The notes below the pieces were generated by a model, which was given only the letters and a program-made list of their open reading frames with translations, was not told where the DNA came from and did not search any database. A stretch of 64,000 nt of DNA from Semisulcospira habei. Lineage: Eukaryota > Mollusca > Gastropoda > Semisulcospiridae. Each line of letters begins with the position of its first letter. The first letter of the stretch is position 1. The position numbers and the translations under genes were made by a program. This document shows, in pieces, positions 31,129 through 42,908 of this stretch. The DNA is taken from the NCBI GenBank assembly GCA_036245525.1, contig BTPG01000004.1, positions 156,338,046 through 156,402,045 of the forward strand. The letters are read 5' to 3'.

Positions 31129-31515
31129 ACCCCACCCGGGTCTGCCCTGGGGGACTTGGGTGGGGTTAGGTACTTTTTAGTTCCCAGGGTCACCCTGGTC
31201 AGCCCCACAGGGTGAGTTTTTCTCTCTATTCTGGGGCATGTGTTTCTGTCTACCCTTGGTCCATTCACCTGTATTTGTCTTTTTAAAACTCTCCCAACTG
31301 TCTGCACTGCCTGTAGCTCTTGATGTTGGATGTGTGTTGCTAAATGGTCTTAGTTTTATTTAGACCCCATGTTGTAGGTTTATTTAACGTATTTGACCGG
31401 CTGGCGACATACATTCAATTTTCTGTTTAGTTTTTTTTTTCACAAGCAGTGCAGGCACGTCCTGAGAAAGCCTTGTTGCTGTCGGGACGTTAAGCAATGT
31501 ACAATCAATCAATCA
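31129..31515 (+). mobile_element. SINE-like element in the Penelope ORF
   Basis: Same family as 23,078-23,428 (ACCCCACCCGGG start, GTTAAGCAATGTAC plus AATC tail), about 35 bp longer in the middle. Flanked by ATCTTTTCTGAACC on both sides (31,115-31,128 and 31,516-31,529); the first three bases are ambiguous with the tail. Confidence 0.8.
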
Positions 31516-31529
31516 ATCTTTTCTGAACC

Positions 31530-32014
31530 TCCGTTGGTAGCTTTCAATTTAATTTACGGAACATGCTTGTTCACTCTACTCTCAAGCCTCGTCATACCAC
31601 CAGACCCTCCGGCTTCACTCCGTGCAATGTTTCTAACTGCAAGACGTGTCCTTTTATTTGCCCTTCCACTGTGGTGAATGGTCCACGTTACAAATTCAAC
31701 ATAGACAGATACTTCACGTGTCAAACCACCAACGTGATTTATGTCATCTCCTGTGTGAAATGCGGCCAGCTCTATGTTGGAGAGACGGAAAGAACCATCA
31801 ACGACCGTTTCAAAGAACATCTTCAGTCTGTCAAGTATACAACAGACCGGTCGGACGACATTTCAATCAGGCCGACCACTCCGTCTCGGACATTCGGGTT
31901 AAAGGCCTCTGGCTTATGCAAGCCAGTACTGTCTGGGCCAGGAAAGACCGTGAAAAATTTCTGATTAATAAACTGGGCACTGTGGCACCACTCGGGATGA
32001 ATATGAAAGATTAA
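31530..32014 (+). pseudogene. Penelope-like GIY-YIG endonuclease domain
   Basis: Continuation of the Penelope ORF after the SINE-like copy: CNVSNCKTCPFI (cysteine motif), then NVIYVISCVKCGQLYVGETE (GIY-YIG core) with RFKEHL, then, after a frameshift at about 31,860, FNQADHSVSDIRVKGL and KFLINKLGTVAPLGMN, ending at 32,014. The GIY-YIG nuclease provides the target nick in Penelope elements. Confidence 0.85.
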
Positions 32015-32630
32015 CATTTTTTACCTTGCTTGTGTCTGCTAACTGTACCTTTACCTCACTGTGTCGCTTCTGTTTTACTACTCACTAACCAGATAGGTGA
32101 GGTTGGCGCTGGTTGATATGTACACTTCCCTTGGGGACTTTCTCAGCGCTGGCTGAACGTTTAGTTGGATCCCTTGCCCTTCCCTGTCAGGCGCCCGGTC
32201 TCCGACCCACGGAGTGATGCGCAGTTGTCGGGCGGGGCGATTGTGTGCATCCCTTGGGGATGTATGTGGTCGTCTTGTTGCATGCCTATGTGTTTTTCTG
32301 TGGGTTGGTGGGTGCCTGTTGGGTGGGGCTGGTGGCCTCTGGCTGGTTGTCTTCCCCCCCCCCCCGCCCCCCCCCCTTTTTTTTTTTCCTTCTCTCTCTC
32401 TATCTCTCTCCCTCTTTCTCTCTCTCTTCCTCCCCCCCCCCCCCCCCCCCCCCCCCCCCGCCCCCCGTAAACACTTCTCTCTAGCCCTCTTTCTCTCTTT
32501 ACGCTTTTTCCTTTACCCTTCTTCCCCTTCCTCCTTTCGCCCCCCCCCCCTCCCCTCTTCCCCACCCCCGTCTCTCTCTCTCTCTCTCTCTCTCTATGTC
32601 CTCTCCCCCCCCCCCCCCCCTATATATATA
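32015..32630 (+). other. Penelope 3' UTR with C-rich and CT-rich low-complexity tracts
   Basis: 32,350-32,630 holds runs of C up to about 29 bp and several (CT)n tracts, ending in (TA)n at the DIRS B border. Homopolymer lengths here may be unreliable. No gene. Confidence 0.6.
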
Positions 32631-32840
32631 TTTGTTTTTTTCAAAATACATTACCGATGGCATTACTATCTGGAATACACTCTATTGCCTATAGATTTCA
32701 GCAAAAGTTGTGTATAGCACACAACTGGGGAGGAGACACCGGGGATCCAAGCACTAGGGCCCCGGGTGGCCTCCCCTTACTACCCTCCCCTTACTACCCT
32801 ATCCCGGCGAGCACAGGGCAACCTCGTCAGTTTCACTCAT
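32631..32840 (+). repeat. DIRS B left terminal inverted repeat
   Basis: Starts ATTTG plus a T-run, then CATTACCGATGGCATTACT. Carries an extra copy of CCCCTTACTACCCT compared with the right end. Confidence 0.85.
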
Positions 32841-33143
32841 AGCTCGACCGGGGACGGTCGAGTTTTTGCCTTTCTCCGTTCTACGGGTTTTTTGTCTTCA
32901 GTGATTTTTTGACTTTGGGCTTGAATTGGAGTTTTTCGGTTCAGCCTGGACTCACTACCTTCATGGCTGTTCTTTGTTGCTTGGACTAGTTGTGAACTGT
33001 GCGCCGACCGGTTTTTACCGGCTCTGACTTTGTGAGCTTCACCCTTGGCTTGGCCTTGGGGTTCGACGACGCACGTGACTTGTGCCCTGTTGTGAGTGTG
33101 CACGGTTGACTTTTCTTCGCCTGCGTAGTTTGCCTACGGCCTT

Positions 33144-34691
33144 ATGGCTTCTTCTGTGTTGAAGACTTGCCTCCTTTGCGGGGACTTCCAGTGGCCGGAC
33201 GATGCCCACGACTCTTGCTTGCCGTGTTCGGGCTGTTCTTCGGACGGAACGTGTGACGTTTGCGCCGCGTGGACGGAAGACCGGTGGTCGCGCATGTGGG
33301 ACTTCTACAGACGTGACCGGCCCCCTCGCCCGCTTCTGTCTCCCCAGGATCCTCCACTGGTGGACGTCATTCCCTCAGCGCTTCGGGCTCCTCTCCGCTC
33401 CGTCATTCGGCCTGTCCGGCCCACAGGTAAGTCTCCTTCCTGTACCGTTACCTCGCAGGTTCTCCCTCCCCTCTCCGAGTCTTCGGAGCAGGGTAGGCGA
33501 GTTTCGGAGTCACGCTCCCCACGCTCTGCTTCGTTAGCGCGTGGCTTGAGCCCCATATCGTTTCCCACCCCCCGCTCTGCTTCGGGCGAGCGGTCTGGGA
33601 GAGCTGAGCGTTCGTCAGCCACCCCCGGCTCTAGGTCTCCGGAGCGGGGGCGGGTGACTGAATGCAAACATAAGAAAGAGAGAAAACGTGATAAGAAAAG
33701 CTCTCGCTCACGCACCGAGGCTTCGGAACGTGACTCGAGACCTTTAGTAATGCTGCCTCCCCGCTCCGTGTTTTCCGAACGGGCCTGGCAAGCTTCGCTT
33801 TCATCGCCCCCCCCCCCCCCCCCCCCCCCCCCCCGCCCACCCTGTCTCGCCTGGGCGGGCCCAGGGTGAGGTTGACACTCGCCCCCCACGCTCCGAGGTG
33901 TCGGAGCGGGGGTCGCGTGCGCATAAATTGTCCCCTCCCCGCTTCGCTTCGTCTGCGCGGGCTTGGCGTGACCTTAGACTGCCCCCCCCCCGTCTCGTAT
34001 TGACCAGACGGGCCCGGTGTGACTCGGACCCTCGCTCCGAGGCTTCGGAGATGGGGCCGCGGGCTCATAAATCGTCCCCTCCCCGCTCCGCCTTTCCTGA
34101 GCGGGCTTGGCGTGACCCTAGACTGTCCCCCCCCCCCCCACGCCCCGTATTGACCAGGCGGGCCCGGTGTGACATCGTCGCGCGTCCTCCATGTTCCGAG
34201 GCATCGGACGTGGGGCCGCGTGCCCGGTATTCGTCCCCTCCCCACTCCGCCTTTCCTGAGCGGGCTAGGAGAGACACTTTGCGGTCCCACCCCCCCCACC
34301 CCCTCCCCGCACCGGTTCTCCCAGGCGGGCCAGGGGTGACCAGACCACTTCGTTGGTATTCCGATCGCGGTTATGTCACTCACGTCGGCTTCCGCGTGCG
34401 GATCCCGACTTCGAGGTGGACCGTCGTTTTGCCACAGTCCCTCCGTCGCCGCGGCGCCCCTCTCTGCGTGCGTCGCAGGCGGCTACGTCTACCTCGCGCG
34501 GCGGTGCGGCGCTCTCGTAGCCGCTCGCCCCTTTCATCTTTTCCGCGAGAGGATCAGTTTTTGGAACCGGACGTCCTCAGCCTTCATCCGACGGACTCGG
34601 CCTCGACGATCTTCTTGCAGGACTCGGCGGCTGGATCTCCGTCCCGCCTTTCCGCTGTCTCGTCGGCCTCCGCCTCGTCGGACGTCGCCGG
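33144..34691 (+). pseudogene. DIRS B gag-like ORF, N-terminal zinc motif and repetitive part
   Basis: It starts MASSVLKTCLLCGDFQWPDD and continues with CLPCSGCSSDGTCDVCAAW: eight clustered cysteines mostly in CxxC pairs (residues 9-45), then DRWSRMWDFYRRD, shared with elements A and C. The rest is low-complexity Ser/Pro/Arg with ~55-residue repeats (SEASDVGPRARYSSPPHSAF, PVLTRRARCD). The frame breaks at the poly-C run (about 33,807-33,834) and resumes at 33,898 in another frame. LINE copy 3 is inserted at 34,692. Presumed role: RNA binding and particle formation. Confidence 0.7.
33473..34280 (+). repeat. Palindrome-rich repeats in DIRS B gag region
   Basis: CTCCGA-NNNN-TCGGAG hairpins occur at 33,473-33,488, about 33,889-33,908 (eight pairs, CGCTCCGA/TCGGAGCG), about 34,034 and, with changes, at 33,716 and 34,191. 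They alternate with CCCGCTC...GAGCGGG hairpins (clear at about 34,082; variants at 33,568, 33,764, 33,940 and 34,242). Confidence 0.55.
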
Positions 34692-34772
34692 GCCTACCCG
34701 GCACCGGCCTCCACGTGGCGTGGGTGGGTAGTCCACTCGGTCCCTGACTGAGTGGGCTAGCAGACGGGTGCC
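34692..34772 (+). ncRNA. Candidate HDV-like ribozyme, LINE copy 3
   Basis: Same sequence and fold as in copy 2: P1 with the G1.U38 wobble, P2 GGCACC/GGTGCC, P3 GCC/GGC, nine-pair P4, then GCTAG. The first paired base is the first base after the target duplication. Confidence 0.6.
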
Positions 34773-35336
34773 ATCTTTGTCCAGGATTAGGACTTGATGT
34801 CAGCAGATATGTTGTTCAGTCTTTTTCACTGGTCCGGTTTTTAAGGAGCTGTGCTTACCCAGGTCTTACCATGTTGGATTGGTCCTTAAAAATACGCGTG
34901 AGCTTTTGGTCCTTTGGATCCCAAGTGTTTGCCATGCTTGGAGACCCGTGTCGGGGGAGAAGAGGATCCTGGTGGCTGAAACACTCCACTTTGGCCTTGA
35001 CTTCTGCCTAAACGGGAGGCTAGTTGTACCAGCCTAGTCAATCGGCTCTTGTCACGTCGAGCCCTATCCCCCTGTTGACATGCGGGTTGTTATACTGAGC
35101 ACCATGCTATAGCCTCTGATGCTGATTAGGTGCTTTACGCCAGTATTCCCCTGTATTCAACAGTGTGATAGAAGGCGGTGGCTCAAACGGTTCAATCGGG
35201 CTTACCCCCTTGAGTATATCTTTCGGGCAGTCTCCATTGTGCGTCGGCTGGAGACCCGCCGACAATTGCACTTTCCCTTGTTGGGCTCGGTGGCGGGCGG
35301 GGACCCCCAGGGGATGAATATCTATCATACTATAAT

Positions 35337-36776
35337 ATGGAAAATATCAAAAAACCAAAACTAGCACCAAAGCGGCACATAGCCGCCGACATTGTCATTG
35401 AGAACGATAGTGACTCTGACTGTGAGGAAGCGACACCTCAGGCGTCGGCCGCCTGGCCTCGCTTTCTCATTATCCACAGCAAAGTTAAAGAGAAGCCTGT
35501 TTCCAAGCTACACCCTTTCCTGGTAGGGGAGACCCTCAGGAGCCGTGTTGGCAGGCCTGAGGCCCAGCGCCTCAGGTCTGGTGACTTGTTGGTAGAGTGC
35601 CGTACCCGGGCACACTCCAATGGGCTACTGAGGCTCTCCTCCATCGGAGACACTCCAGTGGAGGTCACTCCCCACAAAACAATGAATTCCTCTAGAGGAG
35701 TGATTAAAGATCAAGCATTGGCCGAACTGTCTGAAGATGAACTTGTATGGAACCTTAAGTCACAGGGGGTGACCTACGTCAGGCGCTTCATTTCCAAACG
35801 AGGTGGTAGGGAGATCTGTCTCCCTACCATCATCCTGACGTTTGGCACCCCCACAGCTCCTACTACCATCTGGGGAGGTTACTACTCCCTAAAAGTGAAA
35901 AAGTACGTCCCTCTCCCCCTCCGGTGCTTTAAGTGCCAAATGTATGGCCATGGGCAGAAGACGTGCCGCCAGGCAGAGGCTCTATGCGCCCGTTGCACTA
36001 AGCCCGGACACTCTGCTGAGTCCTGCACAGCCATCCCCCTGTGTGTGAATTGCCAGGGGGCGCATATGGCTTCGGACAAGAAGTGCCCTCGTTGGATCTC
36101 CGTGTGCAGGATTCAGCAGGTGCGTGTGGAGAAGGGGCTGTCCTTTGTGGACGCAAAAAAACTGGTTGACGGTCCTGGTGCAGCTGAGGCGGCGCCAAAC
36201 TCAAATAACAACTTTGTGTATACTTTCAGTGCTGCGGTGGCAGGCAAGCGCCCCACCAAAGACTTCTCTTGTCAAACCCCAACTTCTTGGTTGGGGGCGG
36301 AGCCTCGGATCCTCTCGCCCCTGGAGAGTAACCCTCCTCCGGTGGTGACGAGGAGCCAGGGAACGTAGAGAGCGGACGCTACCGGTCCGGTGGCACCGCC
36401 TTCTGCTGCCCCTAAGCCTCAGCCCCCACGCAAACCTGCTAGTTTGTCAACACCAAAGGTTTCTGGCTCTGGTCAGCCTTCTAAGGCCGCTAACTCTAGC
36501 GGCAGGACCGCTGCCCAGGACCAGAAGTCTAAGAAATCTATGGGACCGCCGTGCGCACGGGCCCAGAAGGGGAACACTGATGTCCCCCTTCAAAACAAAT
36601 ATGCTGCATTGGAGGAGCAGATGGAGGGAGTGGAAGTTGCCGATGCTGCGGCAGCTCCACCCCCTTCATCTCCTAAGAACCAGAGGAGGCCCGGGAGCCG
36701 GCCCCCCTCTGTTTCTCCGACTCCTCCAAGGCAAAGGAAAAAGGGGGGAAAAACTCCGCACCCCCAGATAAGACAT
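35337..36776 (+). pseudogene. LINE copy 3 ORF1, nonsense mutation and frameshift
   Basis: Open for 343 codons with all three zinc knuckles. A TAG at 36,366-36,368 replaces the CAG seen in the other copies. The remaining frame (36,390 on) shifts near 36,722, where one T of CTCCTTCCAAGG is missing. Confidence 0.85.
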
Positions 36777-36780
36777 AATC

Positions 36781-39700
36781 ATGGACTCTCTGCTTCAGTG
36801 GAATTGTCGTGGTTTTCAAGCTAACTTTGAGGAATTACGTCTTTTAGTCAAGTGCTATAACCCCTCAGTAATATCTCTTCAGGAGACTTACCTGAAGACT
36901 TCTGACCCTGTGTCCTTTAATGGTTTTAACGTTATACATAAAGGCTCTGATTCGGAGAGGCGCTCGGGTGGAGTGGCTCTTCTCATTAGTAGCCAAATTT
37001 TATGTAGCCCCGTTAGCATCAACACCTGTCTTCAGGCTGTCGCAGCTCGGGTTACCTTGAAGAAGACCATAACCATATGCAGTATTTACCTGCCACCATC
37101 CCTGCGGGTCTGTAGTAATGATTTTTTTAATTTAGTTGATCAACTGCCCCCTCCCTTTATTCTCATGGGGGATTTTAACGGTCACGCTCACCTTTGGGGT
37201 AGTGACCACTATGATGGCAGAGATCAGATGTTAGAAGATGTTTTTTCTCAACTTAACCTATGTGTCTTTAACGATGGTTCACCTACATACTCTAACCCAG
37301 GTTCAGGATCTAGTTCTGTTCTAGACCTCACTGTGTGTGATCCTTCTCTCATGCTGGACTTTGGAAGGTTCACGATGACCTGTGTGGTAGTGACCACTTC
37401 CCAGTAGTCCTGTCATCGGTCAGCTGTGGGGAGGATCCGCCGGTGGGGCGCTGGAATCTTAAGAAAGCTAACTGGCCTCTGTTTGCCTCCCTCTGTCAGT
37501 CTCGTATTACAGAATAGGTGGTCATGTCATCTGAAGAACCTATTTCTTCTTTTACTACTATTTTGTTGGACGTAGCGGGTGAAACCATCCCTAAAACTTC
37601 CGCATCAGTCCCTGGAAAGCCGAGAGTACCATGGTTCAACGAAGAGTGCCGCAAGGCCCAAATAGCGCGCAAATCTGCTCAGCGACGTGCTTTCCGTAAT
37701 CCGTCGCAAGTGAATATTTTAACCTTTAAAAGACAGAGGGCGAAAGCCCGTTACATTTTTAAACGTGAACGCCGTGCTTCCTGGAGACACTTCGTCTCAT
37801 CTTTAACTTCTCGGACTCCGTCCCAGAAAGTATGGAAGGCTGTTCGGAGAATTAGGGGCAGAGGTGGCTCGGCTTCTGTTGGCCATCTTAGAGTTGGTGC
37901 CAGTTTGGTTACAGATAAAAAAGCTGTGGCCAATTTGCTTGCCTCCACCATTGCCCATAATTCTTCAACGGAGCATTATTCACCTTTCTTCCAGAGAGAG
38001 AAGGAGAAGCGAGAGTCTCGTATTTGTGATTTTAAGTCCGATAACTCAGAAGACTATAATGTCCCGTTTACATTATCAGAATTGCAGCAAGCTTTGCAGA
38101 AATGTAATGACTCTGCTGCTGGCCTAGATACCGTCCACTATCAATTCCTAACGCATCTGCCTGAGAGGTCACTCCTTGTACTTCTCAAGGCCTTTAACCA
38201 TATCTGGGGAACTGGTCATTTTCTGCCGTCTTGGCGCCAGGCTGTGGTTGTACCGATCCCCAAGCCGGGTAAGGATCCTTCCGACCCGGGCAACTACCGG
38301 CCTATCGCTTTGACATCATGTTTATGTAAAACTATGGAGCGCCTGGTCAACGCCCGCCTGGTGTGGCATCTTGAGTCACAGGGTCTCCTCACAGACCTCC
38401 AGTGCGGTTTCCGGCGCTTCCGTAGTACAACTGACCATTTAGTCCGCTTTGAATCATTTATTCGAGATTCTTTTGTCAACAAGCAGCATGTCTATGCAAT
38501 TTTCTTCGATCTTGAGGCGTATGATACTACCTGGAAGTATGGCATAATGTCTGACTTGTTGGACATGGGTTTTAAAGGGCACCTGCCCGTTTTTATTCAC
38601 AATCTTTTGACTAACCAGTCGTTCCATGTCCGTGTGGGCTCCACCCTCTCCGACTCCTTTGAACAGGAGATGGGTGTCCCACAGGGCAGCATTCTATCTC
38701 CTGTTTTATTTAGTATTAAAATTAATAACATTGTAAAGGCCGTCAAGGATGATTCTGAATGCTCTTTGTTTGTTGACGACTTTGCTTTGTGCGCACGTGG
38801 TCGAGGACTTGCGTCCCTTGAGAGGCGCTTGCAGCTGTGCGTTGATCGCATCCAGCGGTGGGTGTCTCTCAATGGATTCAAGTTCTCGCCCTCCAAGACT
38901 GTTTGTGTGCATTTTACTAACCAGACGAAATTTTTTCCAGAACCTAGCCTGAGCATTGCTGGAGTGCCAATTAAGGTGGCCGAGGAGGCAAAGTTTCTGG
39001 GGGTCATTTTTGACAAAAGACTTACCTTCCGCAACCATATTAATTACCTTAGAACCTCTTTGTCAGAAGGCTCTCAACATTCTTCGTGTCGTCGGTCGTA
39101 CTGACTGGGGTGCAGACCGTACTGTCTTACTTCGTCTGTACCGGGCCCTTGTTCGGTCCAAACTGGATTACGGCTCTGTGGTGTATGGCTCAGCTTCCAA
39201 GTCTGTGCTACAGCGTCTGAACACAATTCACCATCAGGGTCTGCGGATATGTCTTGGGGCCTTCAGGACGTCTCCAGTTCCTAGTCTGTATGCCGAGGCA
39301 GGGAAGCCTTCTCTCAAGTTCCGCCGCATCCGCCTCATGCTCAGCTACGTTCTGAAACTGAAGGCCCATCCAGACAATCCTGCCTTTGATTGTGTTTTTA
39401 AACCATCGTTTGCAGAGATTTACGATACCCATCCGGGAGCTGTCCGTCCACTTTCTTTCCGTGTCCGACCTCATCTGCAGGCGGGCGGATTGGACCTGGA
39501 CAGAGTTTCGGAATCCCTGCAACACATCACTCCACCTTGGCTCTTACCAGTTCCTGACATCTTGCTGGACTTGACTGCCCACAAGAAAGACTCTACTCCA
39601 CCAGCCATATACCAAGAGAGCCTCAATGAAATGCTTTCAATTTTTCCTGGCTATTGTCGCATCTATACCGATGGGTCAAAGTCTGAGGATGGGAGAGTGG

Positions 39701-40468
39701 CTGCGGCCGCAGTGTCCTCTCGCCATCCTAGACGCCCATTTAAGCACCGCCTCCCAGACCACTCATCTGTATTTAGTGTGGAACTGCAGGCGGTTCTGCT
39801 GGCACTCAGGCATGCTTATCGATCTAGAGAAAGGAACTTCCTGATTCTGTCTGACTCTCTTTCTGCCCTGCAGGCCCTTCAGGGCACGGGAAATGACCAC
39901 CCACTGCTGGTGCGGATCAGAGAGCTCCACGCAGACTTGATGAAGGAATATAATGATATCATTTTTATTTGGGTGCCAGGGCATGTGGGCATCGAAGGCA
40001 ACAGGATCGCAGATTCTGCTGCCAACGATGCCCGCAATGACCCTGTCCCTGACACACAGACTGTTTATAGTGATTTTAGACATGTGGCTAGTGCGTACAT
40101 AGCCCGTGAGTGGCAGTCCGAGTGGGACAAAGAGGAAGCTTAACAAGCTGCATGAAGCCCTTCCTAAGTTGTCCGACGGTCTACCTTATCGCTGCGGCAG
40201 CCGCCATGAGGAGACTGTCCTGGCTCGGCTCCACATCGGCCACACGTATGTTACGCACTCTTATTTACTTAAACAGGAGGAGCGTCCATGGTGTTATGCC
40301 TGCGACGAGCTGTACTCTGTTCAACACTTTTTGTTGTCTTGTGCTGATCTAATCGACACAAGGTATAAACATTTCACGGCAGACTCCTTGAAGGTTTTGT
40401 TCCGGGATGTGCCCCCTGACAAGATCTTCAGTTTTCTGAGAGAGTGCCATATTTTTAATAAGATTTGA
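36781..40468 (+). pseudogene. LINE copy 3 ORF2 (endonuclease-RT-RNase H), frameshifted
   Basis: Near full length (about 1,229 codons). Lesions against the other copies: 4 bp lost at about 37,363; stop TAG at 37,514-37,518 (AGAATAG for AGAGGAG); 3 bp lost in motif A (LEAYDTTW for LEKAYDTTW, about 38,515); one extra T at about 39,060; one extra T at 40,141. Catalytic residues FVDD, YTDGS, LSDS and IADSA are retained, so the damage is only in frame. Confidence 0.85.
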
Positions 40469-40705
40469 GCGTTTATAGATTATGATGTTTCTATTATTTT
40501 GACCTTTTTGAGAGTCTTCCGACGTTTTCTTTAAAGACCTGTGCGACATTTTAGCCTGACATATTTTTTAAGGTATATTTACATCATGTCTTAAGACCTT
40601 TCTTTTAGTCTGGCTGACCAGATTTTTACCCTTCCCGCCGTGAGATGGCCTTAGTTGCCTGCTCTGCGTTAAACCCAAATAACTAACTAACTCGGACGTC
40701 GCCGG

Positions 40706-41672
40706 CCCCTCGCTCAGATCGCAGACGGTCCACGCCCTGGGTGAGGCATCCCGGCTTATCGCCAAGTACCTACCTCCCGACTTCTGTCCGCCTTCGCCTC
40801 CTCCGAAGAGACAGGCTTCGGCCGTGGTCAATGCGCAGAGGCAAGTCAAGCGCCGCAAGTCCCTCCCGCAGCCAGCTGGCTTCCGGGACCTCACCGATGC
40901 TTTCTCCGCCCAGCTGCGAAACGACGCTTTCGGCGACACGGGATACTTTACCGCCGCTCGATGGCCTGTGGGAATCAACTTGAGCTTCCGCCAGGCCTGG
41001 TATGCTGGACACTCCCAAGCCTTCGCCATCCCTCTTCCAGCGGTGGATGCGGCGGCCTTAGTGCAGGCGGGCGGCCGTAGACTTGTCCAGAACTCTTGGC
41101 CTCGGCCTCTCGACAGGATCGCCTCCTTAGCGCGGAACTCGCTGGCGTGTTCGGGATTCTTGGAACTGGCTACCCAGGCAGCCCTGCAGTGCCTACAGGA
41201 TACTTGGGACCTGGAGGTTTAGTCCCCGCTCCGTGACGTGCAGTCCATCCTGATAGCGGCCAACCGGGCCGCCTACCATTCCTCCGCCAACGCCATGGCA
41301 GCAGCTGCCAATTGCGACCTCTGGAGGCGGGATACCCTTTTGCGCCTCTGCTCGGACCTTCCCTTGTCAGTGAAGACCCAGCTCCGTCAAGCCCCCTTAG
41401 GTGGTCCTCAGCTGTTCGGCGACACTTGGCAAACCGTAAAGGAATCTTCCAAGGACTTGTGGCCCAAGCCGGCATCTACCCCAGCCTCGACCCGCTTTCG
41501 CGCCCCCCGCCCGGCCGTGGGTCGTGCCCGGCGGTCTTTCAGGCCCTCCGTACTCCCAGTCGGATCTTCGCGAGGTCGGGCCCATCCATTCCAGGCTTCT
41601 CAGGCCGGCCCCGCCCCTCGCCCTTCTTGGCCCCGCGGCGCCTGTAAATCGGGCCACGGTCAGGCTCATTGA
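40706..41672 (+). pseudogene. DIRS B gag-like ORF, C-terminal part
   Basis: RQVKRRKSLPQPAGFRDL, SLACSGFLELATQAALQCLQ, AANRAAYHSSANAMAAAANC and LPLSVKTQLRQAPLGG form a helical-looking conserved region with a basic tail. An in-frame TAG at about 41,220 splits it. Related sequence is seen in element C at 19,040. It ends at 41,672 where the RT frame takes over in an overlapping frame. Confidence 0.6.
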
Positions 41673-42263
41673 CTCGCACCCACCACCGCCCCCGCCCTCA
41701 GTCCTCGGGTCTCCTGTCGGCGGGCGGCTGTCGCTCTTCAGCGATCTTTGGAGATCGCTGTTCCCGGACGACCCCTGGATTCTTTCCACGGTTACCTCAG
41801 GCCTGCAACTTTCGTTCCTGTCTCCTCCACCTCTTCGCAGGTCACCCATGTGGACCCAGGAACCGCTCGACGGCACACAGGCAGACGCTGTGCGCGGGGA
41901 AGTGGCGGCCCTCCTCACCAAAGCGGCGACAGAGGTGGTTTTGCGGCAAGACTCTCCGGCGTTCTACAGCCGCCTCTTTCTAGTCCCCAAACCAGGCGGC
42001 AAGTAGTGTCCAGTTATCGAGCGCTAAACAAGTTCATTTTGGCCAGCGCTAAACAAGTTCATTTTGGCCCCTCGTTTCAGGATGGAGACGGCCAGGACAC
42101 TCCATGCGGCCGTCCGACCGATGGACTTCGATCAGCCTCGATCTGTCAGACGCCTATCTGCACGTCCCGATTCATCCGTCGTCTCGCCGGTACCTTCGGT
42201 TTGCCTTTGGGGGGATCGTCTACCAGTTCTGCACCTTCCTTTCGGCCTCAACATCAGTCCGTG
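41673..42263 (+). pseudogene. DIRS B reverse transcriptase, N-terminal part
   Basis: VGGRLSLFSDLWRSLFPDDP (about 41,718), PAFYSRLFLVPKPGGK (about 41,960) and, after a stop at 42,004 and a 25-bp duplication, MDLSDAY-type block LDLSDAYLHVPIHPSS (about 42,138) with YLRFAFGGIVYQFCTF. These are the fingers/palm motifs of DIRS RTs. LINE copy 4 interrupts just before the YLDD region. Confidence 0.75.
42020..42069 (+). repeat. 25-bp tandem duplication in DIRS B RT
   Basis: AGCGCTAAACAAGTTCATTT plus TGGCC occurs twice in direct tandem (42,020-42,044 and 42,045-42,069), shifting the frame. Confidence 0.85.
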
Positions 42264-42344
42264 GCCTACCCGGCACCGGCCTCCACGTGGCGTGGGTGGG
42301 TAGTCCGCTCAGTCCCTGACTGAGTGGGCTAGCAGACGGGTGCC
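42264..42344 (+). ncRNA. Candidate HDV-like ribozyme, LINE copy 4
   Basis: Same P1, P2 and P3 as copies 2 and 3. In P4, nt 48/58 change from G.U to A-U and nt 44/62 from A-U to G.U, so P4 (CCGCTCAGTC/GACTGAGTGG) is kept and lengthened to ten pairs. Confidence 0.6.
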
Positions 42345-42908
42345 ATCTTTGTCCAGGATTAGGACTTGATGTCAGCAGATATGTTGTTCAGTCTTTTTAA
42401 CTGGTCCGGTTTTTGAGGAGCTGTACTAACCCAGGTCGTACCATGTTGGATTGGTCCTTAAAAATACTCGTAACTTTTTGGTCCTTTGGATCCCAAGTGT
42501 TTGCCGTGCTTGGAGACCCGTGTCGGGGGAGAAGAGGATCCTGGTGGCTAAAACACTCCACTTTGGCCTTGACTTCTGCCTAAACGGGAAGCTAGTCGTA
42601 CCGGCCTAGTCAATCGGCTCTTGTCACGTCGAGCCCTATCCCCCTGTTGACATGCGGGTTGTTATACGGAGCACCATGCTATAGCCTCTGATGCTGAATA
42701 GGTGCTTTACGCCAGTATTCCCCTGCATTCAACAGTGTGATAGAAGGCGGTGGCTCAAACGGTTCAATCGGGCTTACCCCCTTGAGTATATCTTTCGGGC
42801 AGTCTCCATTGTGCGTCGGCTGGAGACCCGCCGACAATTGCACTTTCCCTTGTTGGGCTCGGTGGCGGGCGGGGACCCCCGGGGGATGAATATCTATCAT
42901 ACTATAAT

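Larger units (their letters stand above)
34692..40691 (+). mobile_element. I/Nimb-like LINE, copy 3
   Basis: Complete at both ends; target duplication TCGGACGTCGCCGG (34,678-34,691 and 40,692-40,705). It has no large insertion or deletion and is the best length reference (6.0 kb), but ORF1 has a nonsense codon and ORF2 several frameshifts. Tail (TAAC)n. Confidence 0.92.

Noticed and set aside
32161..32717. ORFs across the C- and CT-rich tract
   Set aside because: Pure low-complexity translation (poly-Pro, Ser/Leu or Gly/Glu/Lys runs) of simple repeats.
33305..34383. Long minus-strand ORFs over DIRS B gag (194 and 250 codons)
   Set aside because: GC-rich low-complexity antisense frames without recognisable domains.
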